A stretch of DNA of 64,000 nt from contig CAVTLG010000002.1 of NCBI GenBank assembly GCA_963735495.1, positions 372,001 to 436,000 on the forward strand, read 5' to 3'. The stretch comes from CAVTLG01 sp963735495. Lineage in GTDB: Bacteria > Chloroflexota > Ktedonobacteria > Ktedonobacterales > Ktedonobacteraceae. Shown here in pieces: positions 53,918 to 62,731 of this stretch (positions within the stretch are counted from its first letter, which is position 1; each line of letters opens with the position of its first letter). The notes under the pieces were generated by a model. The model saw only the letters and a program-made list of their open reading frames with translations, was not told the DNA's origin and searched no databases. The position numbers and the translations under genes are program-made.

Positions 53918-54802
53918 ATGGCTCAATATCCACCACCAGGTGGCTATCCAGTCCCCCCCATGCAGGGAAGCTATCCACCTCAAACACCCAACGGCTATCC
54001 TGGCCAAGCAGGCGGCTATCCACCACCTCAAATACCCGGCGGCAATCAGGCCCTATCAACGCCCCCAGAAATCGCTCAACAAGCCGCCACCTATCAGCTT
54101 GGCGCACTTACACAGCGCTATCAGGCGAATTACTCCAAGCTCATTTCCTTTGTTGGCCTCTCACTTGTAGCAACACTTATATGTATTCCTGCGCTGGAAT
54201 CCGGTGGTGCAGGCATCCTTGCGTTTCTGCTGCTGCTCGCAGCAACCGCATATGCCGTGTGGTATCTTGTCACAAGCATCAACGTGAAAGCGTATGTCTT
54301 CACCGAAGGGCTCATAAGAACCCAGGGAAGCAAGCATGATGTCATGCGCTGGGAACATATAGAATCGGTGTTGGAAAAAGCTGTCAGGCACCGTTATCGC
54401 GGCCTCATAACGCTCTATACTTCATATAACTACACGGTGCGTCGAGGTGATGGAGTTCTGTTCAAGTTCAGTAGCGCTTTAAAAAATACCAAACAACTGG
54501 GTCAGGTCATGCAACAGGAGGTTACGCGCCGTCAGCTCCCTAAAGCCATCGCAGCTTACGATAGTGGCAGCCCTGTGAACTTTGGACCCCTTAGTGTCAG
54601 CATGCAAGGCATCAGCAAAAATGGTGTGCCTGTGCCCTGGAATCAGATCGGGCCGGTGAACATCAGGAGAGGATGGATGATTATCTCCAGGCAAGGCAGC
54701 CTGCTAGCAGCAAGCAGAACCAGATGTTCGGTTATACCAAATTTACAGGTATTCTTACAACTGTTTGAACACGCACGCCGCCGAGCAAACGGTGGCTATT
54801 AA
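53918..54802 (+). CDS. Membrane protein with Pro-rich N-terminus and PH-like domain
   Basis: A 294-residue protein. The first 50 residues are Pro/Gly/Tyr-rich (repeats of GGYPxP and GSYPPQ), as in many Gram-positive membrane-associated proteins. Two close membrane helices (about 72-90 and 95-118) precede a soluble beta-rich domain with KAYVFTEGLIRTQGSKHDVM, which resembles bacterial PH-like domains. No family is named with certainty. The ATG has a clear TTAGGAGAT site. Confidence 0.75.
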   Translation: MAQYPPPGGYPVPPMQGSYPPQTPNGYPGQAGGYPPPQIPGGNQALSTPPEIAQQAATYQLGALTQRYQANYSKLISFVGLSLVATLICIPALESGGAGILAFLLLLAATAYAVWYLVTSINVKAYVFTEGLIRTQGSKHDVMRWEHIESVLEKAVRHRYRGLITLYTSYNYTVRRGDGVLFKFSSALKNTKQLGQVMQQEVTRRQLPKAIAAYDSGSPVNFGPLSVSMQGISKNGVPVPWNQIGPVNIRRGWMIISRQGSLLAASRTRCSVIPNLQVFLQLFEHARRRANGGY

Positions 54803-54841
54803 TCCTCATGCGTTTGTCAAACAACAAAGATGTTCGCAGCT

Positions 54842-54878
54842 CCCACCCTTCCTGGGAAACATCAGGGAATCGGGTGGG
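54842..54878. terminator. Weak hairpin between convergent genes
   Basis: CCCACCC (54842-54848) pairs with GGGTGGG (54872-54878), with a small internal stem. No T-run on either side. It lies between the PH-like gene and the end of the nuo operon and may serve both as a weak terminator. Confidence 0.4.
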
Positions 54879-54934
54879 GGCAGCACATTATAGGCAATCC
54901 AGGGGCGGTCGCCAGGACACGCCCCCGGCTTCCC

Positions 54935-56647
54935 CTACTTGAGCAACAGTTGAGCCGCCTGTTGTATGTTAGCTAGCCAGAAGGGTAATACTACCCCTAG
55001 CACGAGCGTACCAACGGCAGCCAGCCCCAGACCAATCCAGGTGATCCAGGCTAACTCGCTACCTGGCTCTACCTGCTCACTCACTGACTCAACAGGCACA
55101 GCGACAGGCGTTTTCGCGGGTGGTGCTTTCACAGCCAGAGCGGTCGCCGCACCACCCGCAGCGAGAGGACCACTGACCTCGCGCCTGCCATTGGCCGTAA
55201 CCTCCCGTGCGGCGGTACGTCCGGGGGTCAGCGGTACACTCGGGGCGGGCGTTGCCGGTACAGTCGCCAGCACTGGTGCGCCTTCACGCTGCTCCATGAA
55301 CATGGTAGCCACGAAGCGCAGATAGTAGTAAATACCAAGCACACTGGCCAGTACGCCGATAATAAGCAGTTCTGGATGACCACCCTGTAAGGCCGCATAG
55401 AAGATATAGTACTTGGCCGCAAAGCCGGCCATTGGCGGGAAACCGGCCAGCGAGAGCAGGAAAAAGGCCAGCAGACCGGCTAACAGCGGACGGCGATACC
55501 ACAGTCCCCGCAGATCGTCAGCGCTGAGTCCGCTATTGTCAACATGCTCCAGTACCGAGACCACACCAAATGCGCCCAGGTTCATAAACAGGTAGCAACT
55601 CAGGTAGAACAGGATGGCTGATGCCCCGAGATGACCCGGATCACTGACAGCCACACCGACCAGCAAATAGCCACCATGGGCAATACTGGAATAGGCCAGC
55701 ATGCGCTTCACATTATTCTGCACTAGCGCCATGATATTACCACCAACCATGGTCAGTACGGCCAGCGCCCAGATGACCGGGAACCATTCGTTGTGCACAG
55801 GTGCCAGCACAAAACCGAAGACGCGTACAAAAGCCAGCAAGGCCGCTACCTTGGTACCCACCGACATAAAAGCTGTCACGGGAGCCGGTGCGCCTTGATA
55901 GACATCCGGCGTCCAGGATTGGAAGGGCACAGCCGAGACTTTGAAGGCAAAGCCAACTGAGAGCAGTCCCATACCAATCAGCAACAGCGTCGGCGCATGA
56001 CCCAGATTCTGCACAAACGACGCGATTTTGACTAACGATGTACTACCGGTCGCGGCATAGGTCAACGCAATACCATACAGCAAAAAGGCCGAGGCAAACG
56101 AGCTAAGCAAGAAATACTTCATACCCGCTTCTTGCGAAGCCTTGCGCCGCTCCACAAAGCTACACAGAATGTACAGGGCCAGGGAGAACATCTCCAGCCC
56201 CACAAAGACGATCAGGAAGTTCAAGGCCGCAGCCATGAGCATCATGCCCGTCATCGCAAACAGTAACAGGGCATAGTACTCGCCTTGATGCACGAGTTGC
56301 AAGCGCTTCAGATAAGCAGGTGCGAAGAACACGCTCAGCCCGCCCGCCGTCAGGATCACGAGGTAGGCATAGAGCGTACCTGGATCTGCGCTCACCATAT
56401 TATTGAACGCTTGTAGCGGATGATCCACCAGGAAGAGCACAATAGTCGCTGCAATAGCTCCTAGCGCGCCAAGCAATGCCAGGCCAGGCAATATCACAAA
56501 GTTAGCAGGGCCAGTATGCTTTGACTTCTCTCCCGCGTGCGGTAGCGCCAGGTCCACCAGCATAATAATTAATGCCAGTGCCACCAGCACTATCACCGGC
56601 GCGATGGATATCCAATCCGGGGAAGTAACCTTATACGTAAATGTCAT
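54935..56647 (-). CDS. nuoN: NADH-quinone oxidoreductase subunit N
   Basis: Proton-pumping antiporter-like subunit of respiratory complex I, embedded in the membrane. The 570 residues hold about 14 helices with the family's conserved charged residues, for example in YKVTSPD... at the start and the central FKVSAVPFQSWTPDVYQGAP block. A Pro/Ala/Val-rich stretch of about 75 residues (about 455-530) is inserted before the last helix, which makes it longer than the usual 480-500. It is the last nuo gene and follows nuoM after 35 bases. Confidence 0.95.
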   Translation of the reverse strand: MTFTYKVTSPDWISIAPVIVLVALALIIMLVDLALPHAGEKSKHTGPANFVILPGLALLGALGAIAATIVLFLVDHPLQAFNNMVSADPGTLYAYLVILTAGGLSVFFAPAYLKRLQLVHQGEYYALLLFAMTGMMLMAAALNFLIVFVGLEMFSLALYILCSFVERRKASQEAGMKYFLLSSFASAFLLYGIALTYAATGSTSLVKIASFVQNLGHAPTLLLIGMGLLSVGFAFKVSAVPFQSWTPDVYQGAPAPVTAFMSVGTKVAALLAFVRVFGFVLAPVHNEWFPVIWALAVLTMVGGNIMALVQNNVKRMLAYSSIAHGGYLLVGVAVSDPGHLGASAILFYLSCYLFMNLGAFGVVSVLEHVDNSGLSADDLRGLWYRRPLLAGLLAFFLLSLAGFPPMAGFAAKYYIFYAALQGGHPELLIIGVLASVLGIYYYLRFVATMFMEQREGAPVLATVPATPAPSVPLTPGRTAAREVTANGRREVSGPLAAGGAATALAVKAPPAKTPVAVPVESVSEQVEPGSELAWITWIGLGLAAVGTLVLGVVLPFWLANIQQAAQLLLK

Positions 56648-56682
56648 GAACGATACCTCTGGCTAAAGTGCAACTGTCCCTA

Positions 56683-58218
56683 TCATCTAATGAACGCATT
56701 GCCCAGCGTCGACATCAGGTTCGGCACCGCCGGTTCCAGTATCCAGATCAGCGGAGCAGGCAACACACCAATCACAAAAATCAACGCGAGCAATGGAGCA
56801 ACCGTCCAGAACTCGGCGAAACTGATATCCCGCAACGTACCCTTGCGTATGAGCGCACCTACTACGCCTTCTTTTTGCGTTGGCCCCTGCAAGACGCCCT
56901 GGAAGAAGCGCAACATGTACCAGGCAGCCGGTATTACCACCGCCGTACCCAGTATACCTAACAAGACATTGGAGTGAAAGACGCCCAGCAGCGCCATAAA
57001 TTCGCCGACAAAGCTATTGAGTCCAGGCAAGCCAAGCGAGGAGAGCGAGGCAATGATCATCACCGTCGCCAGCACAGGCAGATTTTTCGCCAGACCACCA
57101 AAGTCGCCCAGCCGTCGTGTGCCGGTGCGCTCCTCCAGGAAACCAGCCAGCAGGAAGAGGGCGGCAATCGTGATGCCGTGATTGACCATCTGCAATACCG
57201 AACCCTCGACGCCCTGCGTGTTGAACGCGAACATACCCAGGATAATGATGCCTAGATGACTGATACTGGAATATCCCAGCAGGCGTTTCAGGTCTTGCTG
57301 TACCAGGGCCATCAGCGCGCAGTAGAGAATACCGACAACTGCCAGCGTGCTAAACAGCGGAGCCAGGTTCTGCGCGGCCAGCGGGAAGAGCGGAATGACG
57401 AAGCGCAGGAAGCCATAGGCACCGGTCTTCGACATCGCACCAGCCAGCAGAGCTGTAACGGGCGCAGGCGCTTCACTATACGCATCGGGCAACCAGCTAT
57501 GAAATGGTACCAGTGGCACTTTTACCACAAAAGCTGCCGCGAAGGCCAGTAGCAACCATGTTTGCGCATTCGTACTGATGGCACAGGACTTTGTCGTCGC
57601 CAGCAACGTGCCCAAATCCAGCGTAAAGCCACAACCACTGCCCGCCTGCTGATGGAAGTAACCCAGCGCAATAATGCCCGCCAGCATCAAGAAACTACCC
57701 ACCGATGTGTAGATCACAAACTTGAACGCGGCGTAAATGCGGCGCTCACCACCCCAGCTCCCAACCAGGAAATAGGCCGGGATCAACATCACTTCCCAGA
57801 AAATGTAGAACAGGAAGAGGTTGTAGGAGAGAAAAACGCCCAGCATGCCGCTTTCCAGTAAGAGCATGAAGGCCATGTAGTTCTTGACCTTCTTGTCGAT
57901 ACGGAACGAAGCTGCGATACAGATGAGTGTTAGCAGCGCAGTCAGTATCACCAGCAGCAGACTAATACCATCTACGTTCAGATTATAGTTGACGCCGAGC
58001 GCGGCGATCCATGGTATATCAACGCTGAGAGATGAGGTCGTAGCAACTACGCTGGTGGCCGACGGCAAGAAGAGTAGCGCCAGGACCAGCGTTACGACAA
58101 GTTCGACCGCCGCAATACCCAGTGCCGTCCAACGGATCGCTACGAGACGATCCTTGGGGAAGAACAGGAGCACTATTGCTCCCAGCAGCGGGAAAAATAT
58201 GGTGCCAGTTAAAAACAT
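56683..58218 (-). CDS. nuoM: NADH-quinone oxidoreductase subunit M
   Basis: Second proton-pumping antiporter-like subunit of complex I. The 511 residues have the normal length and contain FFIFWEVMLIPAYFLVG-like and VPLVPFHSWLPDAYSEAPAP blocks, with the key Glu in WEVML and the Lys in FVVKVPL. It starts five bases after the nuoL stop, with a GAGGGGG site. Confidence 0.96.
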   Translation of the reverse strand: MFLTGTIFFPLLGAIVLLFFPKDRLVAIRWTALGIAAVELVVTLVLALLFLPSATSVVATTSSLSVDIPWIAALGVNYNLNVDGISLLLVILTALLTLICIAASFRIDKKVKNYMAFMLLLESGMLGVFLSYNLFLFYIFWEVMLIPAYFLVGSWGGERRIYAAFKFVIYTSVGSFLMLAGIIALGYFHQQAGSGCGFTLDLGTLLATTKSCAISTNAQTWLLLAFAAAFVVKVPLVPFHSWLPDAYSEAPAPVTALLAGAMSKTGAYGFLRFVIPLFPLAAQNLAPLFSTLAVVGILYCALMALVQQDLKRLLGYSSISHLGIIILGMFAFNTQGVEGSVLQMVNHGITIAALFLLAGFLEERTGTRRLGDFGGLAKNLPVLATVMIIASLSSLGLPGLNSFVGEFMALLGVFHSNVLLGILGTAVVIPAAWYMLRFFQGVLQGPTQKEGVVGALIRKGTLRDISFAEFWTVAPLLALIFVIGVLPAPLIWILEPAVPNLMSTLGNAFIR

Positions 58219-58223
58219 AGCCG

Positions 58224-60272
58224 CTACCCCCTCACCGCGTAATAAACGATAATCACAACGACACCGAACAGGATCGCCAGCGCATAGTTGCGCATATATC
58301 CAGTTTGTAGCTTACGTACTCCATTGCTTGTACCGCGCAGTAGCCAGGCAATACCACGGCTGCCACCATCCAGCGCATCACCCTCCAGGAAGCGGTTAAG
58401 CCCGCGACCCAGCCCGATGAGCGGCTTGATCAGTACAAATGACAGTGCTTCATCAACATAATATTTATGCAGCAGCAACTGATAGAACGGATTGCTGTTC
58501 TCTTTATAAGCGAAGCCCTCTTCCCTGCCGTAGAGACGCCAGGCCGCGAGGATACCCAGTCCGCCCAGAACCACACTCAGTCCCGTCGAGAGCCAGGTCA
58601 GACCAAACGAAGCCTCGGGAGCATGGCTGCCAGCAAATACCGGTGCTAAGAAGTTCGTCAGCGGCGACCAGCGCGCACCAATGGGTCCGATGAGTGACCA
58701 CGAGGCAAGCACGGCACCGCCGATGACGGATAGCGCTCCCAGGATTACCAATGGCGTCGTCATAACATTGGGCACTTCGTAGATATCGTAATAACCCAAC
58801 CTGCCAGCACCGTGATGTCCTGTGGCATCAGCCTCTTCATCCTCTTCCGCATCTTCTTCTTTGTGTACGGGAGCGACCGACTCGCCACGGTAGTAGCCAG
58901 CGAAGATACCGAAGAATAGTCTGAACATATAGAAGGCAGTCAAGCCAGCAGTCAACAGGCCAACAATCCAGAGCGCATAGAACCAGGGATTACTGGTCGT
59001 AGTGGCCTGGGCCAGTAACGAGCTAAGGATATCATCCTTACTCCAGAAGCCCGCGAACGGCGGAATACCACTGATCGCCAGTGCAGCCGCAAGAAACGTC
59101 CAGGCAGTTATGGGTAAGCGACTCCACAGACCGCCCATTTTGCGTATATCTTGCTGACCCTCCAGGGCATGAATGACTGCGCCTGCACCCAGGAAGAGCA
59201 AGGCTTTGAAAAATGCATGCGTCACCAAGTGGAAGATGCCAGCCGTATAATTATGCACGCCCTCGGCCATAAACATGTAGCCCAATTGGCTGATTGTCGA
59301 ATAGGCCAGCACACGCTTGATATCCAGTTGGAAGAGCGCGATAGAGGCCGCAAAAAGCGCCGTCGCTCCACCAACACCCGCCACCACATTTAGAGCCACC
59401 GGAGCCTGTTGAAACAGTGGATGCGTACGAGCAACAAGATAGACACCTGCAGTGACCATTGTTGCCGCGTGGATCAGCGCGCTAACTGGAGTTGGACCCT
59501 CCATGGCGTCCGGCAACCACATGTAGAGCGGCAACTGCGCCGATTTCGCAGCACAGGCCACGAAGAGTAGCAGACAGATAGCGGTTATTGTAGCACCGCC
59601 TGCGGGCAACGCGCTGGTCTGCGAAAAGACATCCTGGAAGTTCAGCGTGCCATTACTCAACGTGTGATAATTGGTGAAAATTAGGAAGATAGCAAGCATC
59701 AGACCGAAATCACCGATGACATTGATGACGAAGGCTTTGCGTGCCGCCGCAACTGCCGCGCGCCGCTGATACCAGAACCCAATCAACAAGAAAGAGGCCA
59801 GGCCAACCAGTCCCCAACCGACAAGCAAGAACAAGAAATTATCGGCTGAAACCAGTAAGACCATCGCAAAGATGAAAAAGTTCAGATAGGCGAAGAAACG
59901 CCAGAAGCCCGGATCATCCTCCATGTAGCCCGCCGAGTAGATGTGGATCAGCAAGCCCACACCCGTCACCACCAGCAGCATGACCATTGAGAGTGGATCA
60001 AGCAACTGACCAAAGCTAATGGTAAGCGGCATGGTACTCACTCCATTGCTGGTAGATGAGACCCAGGTATAGATCAACTGGTCGCTCAAACGATGAGCGG
60101 CAGGAGTACCCAGCATCGAAAAGAAATTGGCGACGGCAAACAGAAAGGCCAGGCCGCAAGCACCCCAGGCTATCGTCAAGATCGTTCCACGCGAGAAGAA
60201 CCTGCCCAGCAAGCCCAGGATAATAAAGCCTAGCAGGGGAAACAGGAGCACCCATAGACTTAGATTTGTCAT
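58224..60272 (-). CDS. nuoL: NADH-quinone oxidoreductase subunit L
   Basis: The most distal proton-pumping subunit of complex I, with the long lateral helix at its C-terminus. The 682 residues include SAQLPLYMWLPDAMEGPTPV and LIHAATMVTAGVYLVAR. A charged Glu/Asp loop (HKEEDAEEDEEADA) lies around residue 480. It follows nuoK by two bases, and nuoM follows by five. Confidence 0.97.
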   Translation of the reverse strand: MTNLSLWVLLFPLLGFIILGLLGRFFSRGTILTIAWGACGLAFLFAVANFFSMLGTPAAHRLSDQLIYTWVSSTSNGVSTMPLTISFGQLLDPLSMVMLLVVTGVGLLIHIYSAGYMEDDPGFWRFFAYLNFFIFAMVLLVSADNFLFLLVGWGLVGLASFLLIGFWYQRRAAVAAARKAFVINVIGDFGLMLAIFLIFTNYHTLSNGTLNFQDVFSQTSALPAGGATITAICLLLFVACAAKSAQLPLYMWLPDAMEGPTPVSALIHAATMVTAGVYLVARTHPLFQQAPVALNVVAGVGGATALFAASIALFQLDIKRVLAYSTISQLGYMFMAEGVHNYTAGIFHLVTHAFFKALLFLGAGAVIHALEGQQDIRKMGGLWSRLPITAWTFLAAALAISGIPPFAGFWSKDDILSSLLAQATTTSNPWFYALWIVGLLTAGLTAFYMFRLFFGIFAGYYRGESVAPVHKEEDAEEDEEADATGHHGAGRLGYYDIYEVPNVMTTPLVILGALSVIGGAVLASWSLIGPIGARWSPLTNFLAPVFAGSHAPEASFGLTWLSTGLSVVLGGLGILAAWRLYGREEGFAYKENSNPFYQLLLHKYYVDEALSFVLIKPLIGLGRGLNRFLEGDALDGGSRGIAWLLRGTSNGVRKLQTGYMRNYALAILFGVVVIIVYYAVRG

Positions 60273-60274
60273 AG

Positions 60275-60586
60275 CTAGCCTCGCAATATATTCATCTCGT
60301 CAACATCGATGTTGCGGCGCGAGCGGAAGATGGATACGATCAATGCCAGCCCTACTACGACCTCGGCGGCGGCAACCGTCAGGACCATAAAGACAAACAT
60401 CTGCCCATCAGCGGAGTCGAGATAGCTGGATAAAGCCACAAACGATAAATTGACGGCATTTAGCATTAATTCAATAGACATAAAAATAATGAGCGGATTG
60501 CGCCGGATCAGTACGCCGACGACCCCAATGCTAAACAAAAGAGCGCTCATTATTAGATAGGCCGATAACGGCACTGTATGGCTCAT
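60275..60586 (-). CDS. nuoK: NADH-quinone oxidoreductase subunit K
   Basis: Small three-helix complex I subunit that is part of the proton path. The 103 residues have the conserved glutamate in SIELMLNAVNLSF and the second one in VAAAEVVVGLAL. The normal length and order (J-K-L) are kept. It starts 11 bases after nuoJ. Confidence 0.96.
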   Translation of the reverse strand: MSHTVPLSAYLIMSALLFSIGVVGVLIRRNPLIIFMSIELMLNAVNLSFVALSSYLDSADGQMFVFMVLTVAAAEVVVGLALIVSIFRSRRNIDVDEMNILRG

Positions 60587-60597
60587 AGTTCTGCCTC

Positions 60598-61125
60598 CTA
60601 AGCCCGTCGTCCAAAGATCAACGCACCGAGAATCGCCACCACAATCAGCAGGCTCGTCACCTCGAACGGGAAGAGGTAGCCGTGAAAGAGCGCCAGCCCA
60701 AAAGCCTGGATGTTTCCATTGGCGACGACCATGCTTTGCAAACTCTCCGTGCCGGTTGCTTTTGCGCCCGTGGCTGGCGACCCCGTAAAGATCAGGTAGC
60801 TCAAACCGCCTACCAGTACCAGACCCAATAGACCAGCTACCGCACGCTGCCAGGGTATACGATCCTGGAGATCCACACCACTCTGATCAGGCACCAGCAT
60901 TGTCACCACGAAAAGGAAAAGTACCATAATAGCCCCGGCATAGATCAGAATTTGCACGACCGCAATAAACATCGCACCCAACAGCAAATAAAACATCGCC
61001 AGCAAGAGCAGTGTCAGGATCAAGCTCAAGGCGCTATATACAGCATTCCTAAAGAAGATCACGCCGAGAGCAGAGGCCGTACTAGCAATCGCCAGCACGA
61101 TAAACGATACTAATTCAGGAGTCAT
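60598..61125 (-). CDS. nuoJ: NADH-quinone oxidoreductase subunit J
   Basis: Five-helix membrane subunit of complex I that takes part in the conformational coupling next to nuoK. The 175 residues show AVYSALSLILTLLLLAMFYL and the AGAIMVLFLFVVTML segment. It has a 232-base gap before it, filled by the 63-bp tandem repeats, in contrast with the tight spacing of the genes after it. Confidence 0.95.
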   Translation of the reverse strand: MTPELVSFIVLAIASTASALGVIFFRNAVYSALSLILTLLLLAMFYLLLGAMFIAVVQILIYAGAIMVLFLFVVTMLVPDQSGVDLQDRIPWQRAVAGLLGLVLVGGLSYLIFTGSPATGAKATGTESLQSMVVANGNIQAFGLALFHGYLFPFEVTSLLIVVAILGALIFGRRA

Positions 61126-61182
61126 ATCTGTTCCTCTTTACATTCCATCAAGCTTGTAACTATGCAGATCGACTGGACAACT

Positions 61183-61343
61183 CCGCGTAGCGACAATCCC
61201 TTGCGGTTGTCGTTCCCACAATGGTGCGTTCCACCTGCCTCCACCCCGCGTAGCGACAATCCCTTGCGGTTGTCGTTCCCACAATGGTGCGTCCCACCTG
61301 CCTCCACCCCGCGTAGCGACAATCCCTTGCGGTTGTCGTTCCC
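61183..61343. repeat. 63-bp tandem repeat, three copies, between nuoI and nuoJ
   Basis: A 35-bp core (ccgcgtagcgacaatccctt, then gcggttgtcgttccc) starts at 61183, 61246 and 61309, exactly 63 bp apart. The 28-bp connectors are identical except for one base. Each core can form a hairpin, GCGACAA...TTGTCGT. In one minus-strand frame the unit is 21 codons without stops, so the array reads as GNDNRKGLSLRGVEAGGTHHC three times. I treat it as a REP-like element rather than a gene. Confidence 0.85.
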
Positions 61344-61357
61344 GACCTGCATAGTTA

Positions 61358-61972
61358 CTAAAGCTTTCTTCTATCCTCATCCTGCTCCTCATTGACCAGC
61401 AGCACTGGGAGCTCCGTGCTCATGTTGCCCAGACCAACCGCAGCGGCGCTGGCCTGTGCTCCATCGAACAACTGCGACTCTTGTGGAATTGGCTGTGCAG
61501 CCTCGCTCGGCGCAGGCTCAGCCCAGACCGCATTGGAACCCACGGTAGCCTGTCCCTGTGCTTCGAGCAGTTGTTCCTTGTGATAAACCAGGTCCTCTGG
61601 ATAATAAGAGGCCAGTTTATAATTTTTCTCTAGCGTGATAGCACCTGTCGGACAAGCAGCCTGACAGTAGCCACAAAAAATGCAGCGCAGCATATTTACA
61701 TCGAAAACCTGTGCATAACGCTCACCGGGCGAGACACGCTTCTCCTCGGTATTCTCCTGCGCCTCAATATAAATCGCGTCCGCCGGGCAGGCTCCCGCGC
61801 AGAGATAGCAACCGACACAGCGCTCCATACCATTGTCATAACGGTGCAGCACATGCCGTCCACGGAAGCGGTCTGGCAGCTCGCGTTCTTCCTCTGGATA
61901 AGAGACGGTGGTTGGCTTCCTACCCATGTTCTTGAAGGTAGTAGCCATACCTTTGATAATATCGAAAGACAT
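61358..61972 (-). CDS. nuoI: NADH-quinone oxidoreductase subunit I
   Basis: Iron-sulfur subunit of complex I that passes electrons through clusters N6a and N6b toward quinone. Both 4Fe-4S motifs are complete: Cys52, 55, 58, 62 (CVGCYLCAGACP) and Cys97, 100, 103, 107 (CIFCGYCQAACP). The last 60 residues form an Ala/Gln/Glu-rich tail. Its ATG overlaps the PIN-toxin stop codon by one base (TAATG). Confidence 0.96.
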   Translation of the reverse strand: MSFDIIKGMATTFKNMGRKPTTVSYPEEERELPDRFRGRHVLHRYDNGMERCVGCYLCAGACPADAIYIEAQENTEEKRVSPGERYAQVFDVNMLRCIFCGYCQAACPTGAITLEKNYKLASYYPEDLVYHKEQLLEAQGQATVGSNAVWAEPAPSEAAQPIPQESQLFDGAQASAAAVGLGNMSTELPVLLVNEEQDEDRRKL

Positions 61973-62418
61973 TATGAACTCCTTAGTTCGTTTAACACCA
62001 ATACTTGTAATTGAGCCGTTGAAGGTAAACGCACATCATTCGTTAGAAAACATAGCGCATCAGACTTAATAGCTGTGGCCATCTGAATAGCATCAGGCGT
62101 CCGAATATTATGTAAAGCACGTAACTGCGCAGCTTCTTCAGCGATTTCTTGAGAAAGTAAGATGGTTGTCAAGCCCTTAGTGTAGAGCAATATATCACGG
62201 TACTGCTTCGCCAGGTTAGCATCGCCATTCCGTAATGGGTGAACCAACGTTTCAAGCAGTGTCACAACTGACGTCACTATCGAGATCTCACCTCTATCTA
62301 CAGCTTGAAAAAAAGGGGCTACTGTATCTATATAGATAGGGTTCTTCTCAATATAGTAAATGAGCGGTGACGTGTCCAGACCAACCACTTGCCCACGCAG
62401 ATCTTCTACCCATCCCAT
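61972..62418 (-). CDS. PIN-domain ribonuclease toxin (VapC-like)
   Basis: A 148-residue PIN-domain protein, likely a toxin that cleaves RNA. The four acidic residues are in place: Asp15 (VVGLDTSPL), Glu56 (VVTLLET), Asp109 (RTPDAIQ) and Asp128 (FLTNDVR). It overlaps the upstream antitoxin-like gene by 13 bases and the downstream nuoI start by one base. It therefore lies inside the nuo transcription unit. Confidence 0.85.
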   Translation of the reverse strand: MGWVEDLRGQVVGLDTSPLIYYIEKNPIYIDTVAPFFQAVDRGEISIVTSVVTLLETLVHPLRNGDANLAKQYRDILLYTKGLTTILLSQEIAEEAAQLRALHNIRTPDAIQMATAIKSDALCFLTNDVRLPSTAQLQVLVLNELRSS

Positions 62419-62627
62419 GAACTTCTCTCCTGCTCTATATACTGGTCTATATCAACATCTTTCCAGGTCTCTTTACCCAATCCTTCTAACTCTAAGATAC
62501 TATGAAGAGGCTTGACAACGGTTTGACGACGCAGTAACTTAGCTATATCCTCCAACAACTGAAGCTGTTCATCAACTGAAAGGTGCTGAATCTGGTTAAG
62601 TACTTCGCGATAGCTGTAGGTTGACAT
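62406..62627 (-). CDS. Antitoxin-like protein paired with the PIN toxin
   Basis: A 73-residue protein starting MSTYSYREVLNQIQHLSVDE, with an amphipathic helix region (QLQLLEDIAKLLRR) and an acidic C-terminus ending IEQERSSWDG, typical of antitoxins that cap PIN toxins. The ATG at 62627 has a GAGGAGGGAG site. It precedes and overlaps the toxin gene, the normal order for vapBC modules. Confidence 0.75.
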   Translation of the reverse strand: MSTYSYREVLNQIQHLSVDEQLQLLEDIAKLLRRQTVVKPLHSILELEGLGKETWKDVDIDQYIEQERSSWDG

Positions 62628-62731
62628 ATACTCCCTCCTCAAAATACCTGGTAAGATCATTATGCTAATGAGCGATAGTGCTCCCGCATCATACCAAAGT
62701 ATAAAACCGTTGTCACTTACAACTTCATAAC

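Noticed and set aside
61183..61343. CRISPR-like pattern of 35-bp repeats with 28-bp spacers
   Set aside because: The spacers are the same in both intervals apart from one base, so it is a plain 63-bp tandem repeat; no cas genes are nearby.
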